Shown: one piece after another, positions 13,335-23,904 of the stretch
How positions within the stretch are numbered: position 1 is the stretch's first letter
How the letters are laid out: every line of letters begins with the position of its first letter
Source of the DNA: Sciurus carolinensis
Lineage: Eukaryota > Chordata > Mammalia > Rodentia > Sciuridae
NCBI RefSeq assembly: GCF_902686445.1
Contig: NC_062219.1
Location: 143,636,057 to 143,700,056 of the forward strand
Reading direction: 5' to 3'
Length of the DNA: 64,000 bases
The notes under the pieces: model-generated
What the model was told of the DNA's origin: nothing
Databases searched by the model: none
What the model saw: the letters and a program-made list of their open reading frames with translations, nothing else
Translations under genes and position numbers: made by a program

Positions 13335-14035
13335 CATTGAAGTATTATTAATAATGTCAAAGATATAGAAAACCCCTAAGACAAGTTAAAAACGATAAAC
13401 GCTGGTGAGGGTGTGGGGGATAAGGGAACCCTTATACACTGACAGTGGGCATGGAAATTAGTACAGTCACTATGGAAATGGGTTTGGAGATTCCTCAAAA
13501 AATTAAAATTAGAACAACTATCTAATCCAGGTAGAGCACTCTTTGGTACATATCCAAAATAATTAAAGTCAGTCTATTCTAGAGATATCTGCACACCCAT
13601 GTTCTTTATGCCACAATTTATAGTAGCCAGTTATGGAGGCAGCCTTGGTGCCTTCCCAGAGATGAATGGAAAAGAAAATGTGGTGTATATTCACAATGGA
13701 GTATTATTCAGCCATAAAGAAAAACAAAGCATCGTTTGCAGGAAAGTAGATGGAATTAGAGATTAACATGTTAGACAAAACATGCCTGACAGAGAAAGAT
13801 AAGTATTGTATGCTTTCTCTCATATATGAAAGCTAGAAAAAAAAAAAAAGACAACATTAAAGTAGAAGAGAGACTACTAGTGAAGAGGAAAGGGATCAAG
13901 GGGAGGGGAGGGAAAGGTAAGGAAAGTAACAGGGATGGAAATGATCCAGGCATTTTAAATGCATGTGTGAATGTGTCACAATCAAATGCTCTATTCTGTA
14001 TAATTAATATGCACTAATGTAAAAAGAAAATGTGA
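13335..14035 (+). mobile_element. Sciurid-type L1 3' end
   Basis: The ORF2 tail and 3' UTR blocks occur in L1 order: GCTGGTGAGGGTGTGGGGGA, then GGAGTATTATTCAGCCATAA. These are followed by a purine-rich UTR at 13880-13945. The copy is 5'-truncated. Confidence 0.8.
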
Positions 14036-14520
14036 TAGAGATACCCAGAGAAAGAAATATTATTCAGTCTTGTAAAAGGGGACCCTCTCATTTACCCCAA
14101 AGTGGATGGGCCTGGAGGACATTCTGCAAGTGAAATAAGCCAACACAGGAGAAGAAAAATTTTGCATGATCTCACTTATATGTGGAAACTTGGGGCCAGA
14201 GGAGAGGATCATATATACAGAAACAAGAAAAAAATAGTGGTTACCAGGGGTGGGGAGGAAGGAAGAAATGGGAGGTAGAGGTCAACGGATACAAAGTAGC
14301 AGATATGTAGGAAGAAGAAGTCTAGAGAGCTCGTGTACAGGACTGAGGCCTACAAAATTATATTAGGATTTTTATTAAATAAGTAGATTTTTGGCTGCTC
14401 TCTCACATAAGAAAGTAACTATGTGATTGATAGATGTGTTACTTTGCTTCATTGAAGTAACTATTTTTTATCTATATGTCCCCATAACATCACATTGTCA
14501 ACCTCTAATATAAATAATAA
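14036..14520 (+). mobile_element. Older L1 3' end directly downstream
   Basis: A second L1 3' segment starts again from GAAATATTATTCAGTCTTGT, so it repeats a region already present in the copy ending at 14035. It continues to the GTAACTATGTGATTGATAGA UTR block. Two same-strand copies abut. Confidence 0.7.
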
Positions 14521-15224
14521 TTAGCATGTAAATATTAGTCATTACATCCATAATGAGTTCCATGCTCTGTGTTACCTCTCTGGGGTGCTGATTTCCAAGT
14601 TCATTTTCAAACTGACTTTTTTTTTCTGAAATGTTTCATGTGCATAATTGAGCAGAATAATTTAGCAGAGTTGGAATGGCTTTGGATCACAAAGATCAGC
14701 TGTGAATGCTTTTTTGTTAATGTTTAGAGGCAAGAATTAAAAAATGACCTCCAACTAGGACATTAGGGGAAAGGACTTAATGTTCTTTTGTTTATTTTAA
14801 ACCCTCAGTTAATAAATAATAAAGATGAAACAAATAAAATTTATTTGAATTATTAGAATGAACTGAAAATAAGTTTATTAGGATTAAAGACCACCACCCA
14901 AACCAATATTTCCACATGCTTTGTTAGTGCAATAATTTAAATGCCCTAAAAGAAAAATGTGGAAGTATCCCACACTGAGCCAGTTATGTAATTCCACCAA
15001 ATTTTCCAGGAAATAAAGCTCAGAATGTTTAATTAGGAATACATGCAACTCCAGGGCTGCATCTGAACATACGCTTGATGATTCAATTTTCCTGATTACT
15101 ACAGATAACAAGAATATTTCACTATTGTACATTTCTTTTACAATTCCATTGAAATTTAATTTTCAATTTATTTCCTGCTTCTTTTTCTTACCTTCAAAAC
15201 AGTCCTGAGATGAGTCCAGAGCTG

Positions 15225-15228
<4 letters not shown>
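14521..15228. other. Unassigned sequence
   Basis: A+T-rich, with no recognised feature. Confidence 0.45.

Positions 15229-15268
<40 letters not shown>
15229..15268 (+). repeat. (GT)n microsatellite, about 20 units
   Basis: An uninterrupted GT run. Confidence 0.97.
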
Positions 15269-15269
<1 letters not shown>

Positions 15270-15599
15270 TACTTTGCAAATGAAGAACTGAACCCAGAGA
15301 TTAGGTCTCTTCCAAAGCTGAAGTGTTTCTTCATGGTATGTGAACTCCATTTGTCTAGAAAGTAGAATGAGCCTTAGATAGCTTACTTTCAAAATTAAAA
15401 AGGTTATGTAAAAATTCCTAACTACTTCAAAATAATACAAGCATACAGGAAGTCACTAAGTAGTACTTAAATTTAGGTGTAAAATCTAAGGTGGATGAAA
15501 ATCTAAATTTTTCCTTTAAGGACAGAGATGCGGAATTGGCCTCAAATTGCACAAGGAAATTTCCGTGGGGTTGACAATATTCTAGACAGTTAGAGGCTT

Positions 15600-15735
15600 G
15601 GGCAGACATATGATAAGGTAAATATCAGAAAATGTTAACAATATAATCTTGGTGTATATTCAATGTTTGTTGTAAAATTCTTTCAATTTTTCTGTATGCT
15701 TAAAATTTTCTGTGTACTGTAAGATATCAGAAGTC
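15600..15735 (+). mobile_element. Old L1 3' UTR fragment
   Basis: CTTTCAATTTTTCTGTATGC followed by TTAAAATTTTCTG follows the terminal block of L1M 3' UTRs. Confidence 0.5.
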
Positions 15736-16501
15736 CTATTTTATATTTAATATATAATAAAATGTGAAAAAAGGCAAATTCTTCTCAGTGGAATTTTAAC
15801 TCAATATATGTCAGAAAGTCCCTGTCTAGACACACAAATCACCTACGCCTACTTCAGAGACACAATTTGAAACAGTGCACATAATAATTACATTCGGGGT
15901 GGTGGAGGGATAACAGGAGAAGCATTTGAATTCTTGCTGCATTTTTCTTGAGAAAATTTTGACATGTCCAAACTTCTGGACTTCTAAACTTACTAAAATA
16001 AAAGCTAAGATTATCTGCTTTTCTCTGAATATTTGAGAACTATATTTTGTGTTCAGAATAATTGATTGCTAATAAATCTCTCTACTATCCTTAAGAGCAG
16101 TAGCTAAACATTTCTACATCATTTAATTTTCAAATAATCATAGAAATTTAATTTTTCTTTCATTTTCTTTTCAGATAATCTCTCTCTTCTTTGGACAATC
16201 TTTAAAGAAAACAAAGCAAAACTATTTCCCTTTTTAGTAATTCAGCATGTCTGTGATAACCTTGCCTTCAAGATTGCTTATGTCATCTTTTTAAACCCAC
16301 TTCTTTTCAGACCAAGCCCTAGTAACAGAGGACTGTCATTGTAGGCTGAGTTACCTTGAATCACTTTTTTCCAACTCACTTGCCTTTTGATTTCACAGCT
16401 TAAGGAGACTAAGGTTAAAAAACACACAAACAAAAATCCCTTAATAACCCAAGTAAACTTCTCAAAGGAAATTATTTGCAACAATGTTCATAATAGATAG
16501 G
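15736..16501. other. Unassigned A+T-rich sequence
   Basis: No recognised feature. Confidence 0.45.
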
Positions 16502-16822
16502 TGTCATTCAGCCTTAGGTTTTTGGGGATTGGCTTATTTCGCTGAACATGATATTCTCCAGCTCTTTCCATTAACCTGCAAATGCCATAATTTCATTCTT
16601 CTTTAAGGTTGAGTAATATTCCATTGTGTATATATACCACATTTTCTTTATCCATTCATCTGTGAAACAGCATCTAGGTTCATTCCATAGTTTGGCTATT
16701 GTGAATTGAGTCGGTATACACGTTGACATGGCTGTGTCACTGTAGTATGCTCATTTTAAGTCCTTTGGGATTAAACAGAGGAGTGGGATAACGGGGTCAA
16801 ATGGTGGTTCCATTCCAAATTT
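16502..16822 (-). mobile_element. Inverted 5' portion of a twin-primed sciurid L1
   Basis: This minus-strand L1 segment includes the complement of ATTCCATTGTGTATATATAC (near 16618) and ends near GGTTCCATTCCAAAT. It is immediately followed by a plus-strand L1 3' segment, the layout produced by twin priming during retrotransposition. Confidence 0.75.
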
Positions 16823-17100
16823 GATATTCAGATACTAATTCACACTAAAGGGGGTGGCTAGGGAAAAAATGGAGGTACTCTGGATTGGGTAGAGGGGACT
16901 GAATGAAGGGGAGGGGGTGTGGGGGTAGAAAGGAGAGTAGAATGAATCAGACATTATTACCCTATGTTCACATATGACTATACCACCGGTGTGAGTCTAT
17001 ATCATGTACAACCAGGAGAAGGAGAAGTTATACTCCTTTCATGTATGATGTGTCAAAATGCATCGTGTATTACTAATTATAACAAATCTAAAATAAATCA
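16823..17100 (+). mobile_element. 3' portion of the same L1, with A-rich tail
   Basis: It contains the sciurid L1 3' UTR (AGACATTATTACCCTATG, then ACTAATTATAACAAATC) and ends in AAAATAAATC. In L1 coordinates it begins close to where the inverted portion ends. Confidence 0.8.
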
Positions 17101-17254
17101 GTCTAAAAAAGTCAACCATCATCTTTTTAAATGATCCTAGTAGAGTAGCTGTTTCACTTTTCTAAGATTGATGGATTAATGAAAGACATGTGTCCTCTCT
17201 CCTTGATTCTGTCATGCACACACATGCACAGTGTAATAAAGGCAGCCAGTTTCT

Positions 17255-17452
17255 ATGTGGGGTGGCACACGCCTGGAATCCCAGCAGCTGGGGAGGCTGA
17301 GGCAGGAAGATCACAAATTCAAAGCCAGCCTCAGCAACTTAGCAAAGCCTTCAGCAACTTAGGGAGACCCTGTCTTAAAATGAAGAATAAAAAGGGTTGA
17401 GGATTGTGGCTCAGTGATTAAGTGCCCTGGGTTCAATTCCTGGTACTAAGAA
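17255..17452 (+). mobile_element. B1-ID chimeric SINE
   Basis: A B1 part (GGGAGGCTGAGGCAGGAAGA) is followed by an A-rich linker and an ID part (ATTGTGGCTCAGTGATTAAG). This fused arrangement is typical of squirrels. Confidence 0.93.
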
Positions 17453-19407
17453 GAGGCACAGTCACTGTACTCGGTTCTTTTGGAAACCCGAGCAGCCGGG
17501 AATTCACCTTTGTTACATTTCCCCTACTGCATACCACCTCGGTGAGTTCTGCCTGCTTGTCTGCTGATATTAAAGCTCACTAACAGTTCTTTGGTAATAT
17601 TTCCAGACCAGTCCAAACCTTTCCCAGTTTTCAAATGCTTCACCAAGCCATCTGCCATTATGTCGCACAGTGATGGGATCTAATCCTTGTTCATGACCCA
17701 TCGATATGTTGATTCTCTTCGAGGTAATCTTACTGAATTTTTGATGACGTTGAACTTCTTTGTGAAAGTCCTTTCAGTAAATTATTGAATAACAGCTATG
17801 ACAGATGTAGTATTGGGGTAGAGTTGATGTTCCTGTGGGGGATGTTTTGGTTATTGGCCCATAAGTGTGTGTGAAGGGCAGGGCTAAGGTAGAGGCTGTG
17901 GCTCCTTGCTATGAATGACAAGAGGCAGATGCCACCAAAGAGAGGGAGGTCGGTGGATCCTAGAGACTAAGAAAACACGGCCATCTCTGGGGAGAGAGGA
18001 CCTGAGTCTGCTGCTGTGTGCATGGCAGAAAGGGCAAAGAAAAGTCAGGAGCAGAGGATGGGAAATGAGGAGGCACACGGGCTAGCTGTGTCCTTTGCTT
18101 TTCTTCTAATTTTATTGACTGTCATTGTGGAACAGCAAATCCATAGCTCCAGTCCAGTGCCAGGCAGAAGAGTGAGTAAAATCAGAGAAAGCCTGGAACC
18201 TGGGTTTGGCCCTTCACAAGCATTAGCTCAAGACCTTGAACAAGGAGCTCACCATGGAAAGATGTGGCTACAGGAGTATTTTGGTGGTGGTGGGCAACCC
18301 GTTGACAGGGACCACACTGGCAAAATGATAGAGGAGTCACCATGTCGCCAATGTCAGGGCAGTGATGACCCGGCCAGTGTCATAATTAGTGACGTTAGCA
18401 ATGTCTCCACCTGTCTTGATTGTGGTGTGGCTGCAGAATCACCTTCTATCTGTCGTACGATCCCTAGAAATTCAGGCAGGTCTGCAGAATACATGCACGT
18501 AGTATATGTGTGCACATAGCACAGGAGGAAAGTTCTAGAGTCACATGCATTGCACTCCACGTCCAGTTGGATCTCACACTCTTGCTACCCTGCACAGGCT
18601 AGACAACTTGTTCTCTGCACTTTCCTGCTTCTAAGTCCCTGGTGTTCCTGTTCCTCTTGCCTGGGCGAAATTCCCCTTTCCCTCCACGGGAGTTGAGCCT
18701 TGAGGGTGTGAGCTGAGGCAGCGAGAAGACAAGCCAGTCAATTCTTTAAAGTTCAGTTGGTGGGCGGTGGGGCAAGTGAATGGTAGAGGACATCCAGGAG
18801 ACAGGCGTTTGCATGAAGTCAGCTCTGCATATTGAAAACTGTCGTGTCTGCAATTTGCCTGTAGCATCACCTGACCACAATTATCCCAGCCACCTCTTAA
18901 CCCTGGGTCTTTGGCCTTTGCCCAGTTAATGGGACACAGTGAGTAGCAGGTGCTTTTAAGACAGATCAAGCTGGCAAGTGGATGTGGAAGGTGAAGCAAA
19001 TGTCTAGTGAAGGTGATTAAATAGCTAGACAAGCCACGTGTGCAATTTAAGTTTTCTCTGGTCAGCATTGCTCTAAAGCTGGATCATTAGCCTAATGGCC
19101 ATGGTTCTCTGCCGAGGCGTATCCCAGAGTGTTCCATGAAAACCAGGCAAAGAAGCAATTAAAGAAAAGACAGGTGGTATAACAAGCCTTGGAAGCCCAC
19201 CGCTAGCCTCTGCTGTCTTTGCCACCTTCTCAAAACCTCAGGCTAACTTCCCCTGCACCCTGGATTCCTGGTGAGTTAGTTGTTAATTTCTCCCTTGACC
19301 CATTTTGAGACACATTTAAAAATGTCCCCCCCTCCAACTGATGCTCCTTTGCTTCCATCGACTTTTTTTCTGGCCAATATTCAATTAAATGTGAGCTTCA
19401 GTGAGGC
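17453..19407. other. Unassigned, relatively repeat-poor sequence
   Basis: No repeat family was recognised. The longest plus-strand open frame in the window without a recognised repeat inside it lies here (18016-18519). Confidence 0.4.
18016..18519 (+). other. Orphan open frame, 167 codons, probably not a gene
   Basis: It runs ATG to stop in one frame with a hydrophobic stretch near residues 25-40 (VSFAFLLILLTVIV) that could pass for a membrane segment. The first codons (MCMAERAKKS) carry no signal I recognise. There is no known domain, no nearby promoter or polyadenylation signal, and no splice context linking it to PHACTR1. I list it only because of its length; chance is the likeliest explanation. 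Confidence 0.12.
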
Positions 19408-19520
19408 ATGAAGACAACACGCCTGCAGTCCCAGGTAGTCAGGAAGCTGAGGCAGAAGATCACTGTGGCCCATGAATAGCGTGCCAGCCTTGGAAACAGC
19501 AAGACCCCGTCTCAAAACAC
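19408..19520 (+). mobile_element. Old 7SL-derived SINE (B1/PB1/FLAM-like)
   Basis: CACGCCTGCAGTCCCAGGTA, a diverged GAAGCTGAGGCAG block and AGACCCCGTCTCAAAAC follow the 7SL/Alu/B1 order without an ID part. Confidence 0.7.
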
Positions 19521-20109
19521 TGTTACCCTCAAGAAACCAGCCGTGGAAGATTGGTGCTGTTTTTAATTGGAACATTTGAAAGATGTTAGGGTTCACAAAA
19601 AGTATATGTCATTGGCCCTTCAGAGTCAATGGCCCTCCAGGATACTGACACCCTGAGAAGACGACTGAGACCCTCCGTAAAGAACCAGGTGGGGCAGAAG
19701 CCCGGTTGTGGCAGGAGCACGCTTTCCCTCTGCCCCACCCTGAACTAGGCAGGCTGAGTGTGAGCTTGGAGGACAACATTCGATCATTCAATATGGCACC
19801 TGGCCTATCACACAGCATGCTGGGACAGTAGTGCATCGTCTGGATGCATGGACAGTTTCACAGGGTCCTTTGCTTCTGCAGCCACGTGGGCTTTCTTCCT
19901 GCTTAACACACCTCTTATGTCACGATCCACATCTCCATTTGGTTGTGAACTTGTCTTTATTGCCTGGAGAATTGAAGTAAGTCAGGGAGAGGAAGGGGTT
20001 AATTGATTTCGAGCTGCCTAGTTCCTGTCACTCCAAAGATCTCTGGCTGGGCAAATGCCAAATGTAGATGGCCATGCTGCATTACCTGCCTGAGAAATGC
20101 AATAAATTA
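19521..20109. other. Unassigned sequence
   Basis: No recognised feature. Confidence 0.4.
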
Positions 20110-20875
20110 GTGTTCTCCAGAAATATGTCCTGTCCACTCCCACACTCAGTGCGGCAACCGTTCACAATAGCTAAGGTGTGGAAGCAAACACAGCGTTCAT
20201 CATCGAACGGATGACTGAAGTCAATGTGTGTATAAATATATGTATGTGTGTATAGATGTGTACTTGTGTACGGGTGTATATATGTCATGTATACACGCAC
20301 ATATGTCATGCACACAGTGGAACACCAGTCAGCCTTAAAAGGGAGGGGGACCTCTCCCTTTCACAAAAGAATGTGAAAAACATTGTGCTAACAGAATAAG
20401 TCACTCATAGAGAAAGACAGGTACCACATGACTCACTTACATGCAGAATCTTAAAACATTTAACTCATAGAGGTAGAGAATAGGTTGCTGGAGGTTGGGG
20501 AGACGGGTGGACAGAAATAGAGGCAATGCCAATCAAAGGGTGCAGTTGCAGAAAAGGGGAATAAGGTCTGGGGACCATTGCACAATGGAGTGACTACAGT
20601 CAGTAATATTGTGCTGTGTATTTCCAAACTGATAAAAGAGGAGATTTTAAATGCCTTCACTCCAAAAATGTGAAGTAAAGGCAGGGGTTGTCCTCAGCAG
20701 TAGAGTGCTTGCCTAGCATGCACAAGGTCCCAGGTTACATCCCAATACTGCAAAAGAAAAGGAGAATGAGATGATGTATTTGTTAATTAGCTTGATTTAA
20801 TCATTACACATTGTAAAAAGATATCAGAACATTACATTGTGATCCTTAACAACAGACATTTATCAACTAAAAAGA
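20110..20875 (+). mobile_element. Old L1 3' end interrupted by an ID SINE
   Basis: L1 blocks run from CCGTTCACAATAGCTAAGGT to the UTR block with TTAATTAGCTTGATTTAATC. An ID element (20682-20755) sits between them. A TG/TA-rich simple tract at 20222-20290 lies inside the L1. Confidence 0.7.
20682..20755 (+). mobile_element. ID SINE nested in L1
   Basis: GTAGAGTGCTTGCCTAGCAT followed by GCACAAGGTCCCAGGTT is the tRNA-derived ID body, ending in an A-rich tail. Confidence 0.88.
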
Positions 20876-20878
20876 AAA

Positions 20879-20884
<6 letters not shown>

Positions 20885-20926
<42 letters not shown>
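20885..20926 (+). repeat. (AT)n microsatellite, about 21 units
   Basis: An uninterrupted AT run directly after the L1 3' end. Confidence 0.97.
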
Positions 20927-20928
<2 letters not shown>

Positions 20929-21423
20929 CTAACATACATTACGGGAGACAACACTTTGCAATTTGTTGATTTCTCCCCCTTTCTTGGCTCAGATCCCTGT
21001 GTGTATAAAGAGAAAAAGTGTCAGTCCCTCTGGTTTTCTTTACTGGAGCCACAAAGAGCAGCAAGGTGCCCAGCAGGCACTCCTGACAGGCAAGCACAAG
21101 CTGTGCAGAGCCCCTTGCCAGGCATCGACAGCAGGGCCAGTCCTGCCAGCCAACGTGTCCCGAGCAGAGATCACTCATGATCGTTCTCCCCCCGACACGC
21201 CTCTTCCACCCCAAACTCAGGCCATCTTCCAACTGGGGGCAGCCCAGACTGGATGAGAAGATGGAATTTCAACCCACAATGCCAGCAGTCACGGGATCCG
21301 GGCACCCAGTACCGAGTCTAGGCCGGGAGACAGGTCTTCTGGTCAACAAGGAATTCTGGTATGGGTCCAAGGGACCAGAACTCACTGGAATCTTGGGGGC
21401 CAATCTTGAGAACAGCAGATGAA

Positions 21424-21492
21424 GTGGGGGTGCATCTCAGTGTCAGCACACGGGTTTAGCATGTGTTATGCCCTGGGTTAGATCCCCAGCAG
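21424..21492 (+). mobile_element. ID SINE, diverged
   Basis: GTGCATCTCAGTGTCAGCAC, then TTTAGCATGTGTTATG, then GGGTTAGATCCCCAGCAG match the ID body. Confidence 0.8.
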
Positions 21493-21524
21493 AAATGAGT
21501 GCAAGAACTGGTTTTAAAAAGGTT

Positions 21525-21617
21525 GGAGCCTGGATATGCAGCTCAGTGGCAGAGTGCTTGCCTAGCCTATGTGAAGCCCTGGCTTTGGTCCCCAGTCCTG
21601 TCATGGAAAAAAAAAAT
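21525..21617 (+). mobile_element. ID SINE with poly-A tail
   Basis: GCAGCTCAGTGGCAGAGTGC and GCTTGCCTAGCC match the ID body, followed by an A run at about 21606-21615. It lies 33 bp after the preceding ID copy in the same orientation. Confidence 0.9.
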
Positions 21618-23134
21618 ATTGGGAAAAACAATGTTTAGAAAACAGACCAGTGAGGAAAGTAGAATGGAATGTAAGTCCTCACAAAGATGTAAGAGAATGA
21701 GTGCAATTTTTCTTTCAGTTGCAAAATTGGAAATGTAGCTCCATTTTGAAGACCACCCCCTTATTCAGCACAGACATCTAAGGGGGCAGAGGAACACCAA
21801 GGGGCGGTGGTCCTGCGTGATACCCCATGAGTGTCCCATCAGAACAAGCAAAGGCAGCAATAGCAACAACCACAGAAATGCTCCTGACAACAGAGGGTCG
21901 GCCCTGACTCTAGGGTAGTCGAGGAGAAACGCAACTGCTATGGAGCTTCCCCTGTCCACAGAAGGCAGGGGACAAAGTGGAGATGGACTGGGAAGGGACA
22001 CTGGGGATAATAGGGAAGGAGTTGTGCACCGAGAATGTTTCTAAACCACGAGGGGAGCAGACTCAATCCCTTGAGGTAAGGAGTACAGCAGAAGCACTGA
22101 GCAAAGATGGAAAACACAGCGAAAAGTGTGCAGCCCGAGAGCAGAACAGAGGCAGAACGGACGTGAGGATGAAGAAAGGACAGGAAGAGGGCCCGGCCAC
22201 CAAGAGAGGCGAGCCTGGGCCGGCCTGCTCCAGACAGCTGGGAGAGTTGGAGGAAGCCCGGGCGGGGACAGCTTGGACCATGGCGAATGCAGCAGAGAGG
22301 GACCAATTAGTTAACTAATTAGTTACAATTAGTTAACTAATTGTAATTCTATTTTCTAAAAGCACTTAAAATTCAGAGACTGTTGCCAGAAAAATACCAA
22401 ATTCTATTTACCAAAACTGATATAATTAAAGGCAATAGTGGGAAATATGCTCTTTATCTTGCTCCAAGTTCTTGTGGCATGTAAGTCACCCACTGCCCCA
22501 AGTCCACACATTTCTCTGCTTCTGTGAGTCATCAGTGTACTCAAAAAAGACTTAACCATATTTCATATACATGTAAATTGCATGTTTATAATATATATAC
22601 TCATATATGTTTGCATACATATATATCACCTTCATCAAAATAGACCTCAAAACTGACAAGTTCACTAACAAAAGCTTCTGCAGTACTCAGATTTTCATCT
22701 TGTATTATTACTTTCCATCAAAAAAAAAATTGGGGGTTGCTGAGAAAAGCTGGCTCTAGATCTGAGGCAGGAAGTGTACAAGACATTCCTGGCTGTGATT
22801 AACCATAGAGAAATGCAAGAAAATGAAAACTGTAAAAGTCAGGACGGTGATTGACTGAGCAAGGAAGGGCTTCTGGAACAGGAGGCACAGTTCAGTTTTA
22901 GCCTGAGTGAGGTACACCAAGATGTTCAACACACTCACCAAGCAAATTTTTCTTATATTTTATGAGTTTCTACATCTCTTTTTATTTTACAATGAAGAGG
23001 TAAAAGAGAAAGAGAGGGGAGAAGTGGTTATCAGAAAAGAATGTTTGCAAATTCACTCAAAGACAGTGCAGTCCTGTTTTGGCTTTATTGAGACAGTATT
23101 GGTGGAATGATACAGATGCAAAAGAGAGTCCATC
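21618..23134. other. Unassigned sequence, locally G+C-rich (21.9-22.3 kb)
   Basis: Overlapping frames on both strands at 21938-22318 reflect composition and show no domain. A double palindrome lies at 22304-22343. Confidence 0.35.
22304..22343 (+). repeat. Tandem pair of A+T palindromes (22-bp period)
   Basis: Two copies of CAATTAGTTAACTAATT (22304-22320 and 22326-22342) are separated by AGTTA. With the following G, the second copy is a perfect 18-bp palindrome. The unit contains several TAAT/ATTA homeodomain cores. Confidence 0.9.
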
Positions 23135-23467
23135 TGATGGATGGAGGGTTTGGTTCCAGGACTCCCTGCAGATAGCAAAATTCAAGGATGTTCAAGTCCC
23201 TAATGTAAAATGATGTAGTATCTGCATACTAACCTATGCACAACCTCTGTGCAGTTTACAGCATCCCTAGATGACTTATAATACCTAATGCAACACAAGT
23301 GCTGTGTAAGTCATTTGTCACCCTGTATTGTTTAGGAAACAAGATGAGGAAAACTTTGTGCATGCTCAGTGCTGATGCAATTTGTTTTGTTTCACCCTGA
23401 CTGTGTTCAGTCGTGGTTGGTGAAGTCTGCAGATGTAGAACCTGTGAATGCAGAGGGCTGACTACAG
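23135..23467. mobile_element. MER2 (Tigger-type DNA transposon remnant)
   Basis: The left end GGTTTGGTTCCAGGACTCCC, an internal ACTTATAATACCTAATGCAA block and the right end GCAGAGGGCTGACTACA match the non-autonomous mariner/Tigger element MER2 over nearly its full length. Confidence 0.8.
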
Positions 23468-23904
23468 ACAAAGCAGGGCGGAGAGTGAGTGGGCGCGGGG
23501 GAAGTGCAGAGTCTCTCAGGAAGTCGAGCTGGAAAGTGCAAAGAAGAGAGATGGCAGTAGAGAAGGGAGATGTCTAGAAAGGAGAGATGAGGATGTTGAA
23601 ATGCTGGGGAAAGCAGCCAGCAGAGAGAGAAGTTGAACAGAGAGGTGAGAGACTCTCAGTATCCAAATCTCCAGCAATTTGTCACCAAATTAGATAGATC
23701 CTTATGGAACCACACAACCCATTTTGAGAAAAATAATAGCCACAAGTCCATGGCAATTTCATTCATGCATGCATTCAATGGCAGCAGAGAATGGGAAGCT
23801 CTTCTTTACAGAAAAATGTCAACCCATAAACACACAAGAAAGATTGAAAATTATCAGTGGGTGCTAAAATTAGTGAATAATCAAAGAATAGGATTTTTTA
23901 AAAA
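23468..23904. other. Unassigned sequence
   Basis: No recognised feature. Confidence 0.4.
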
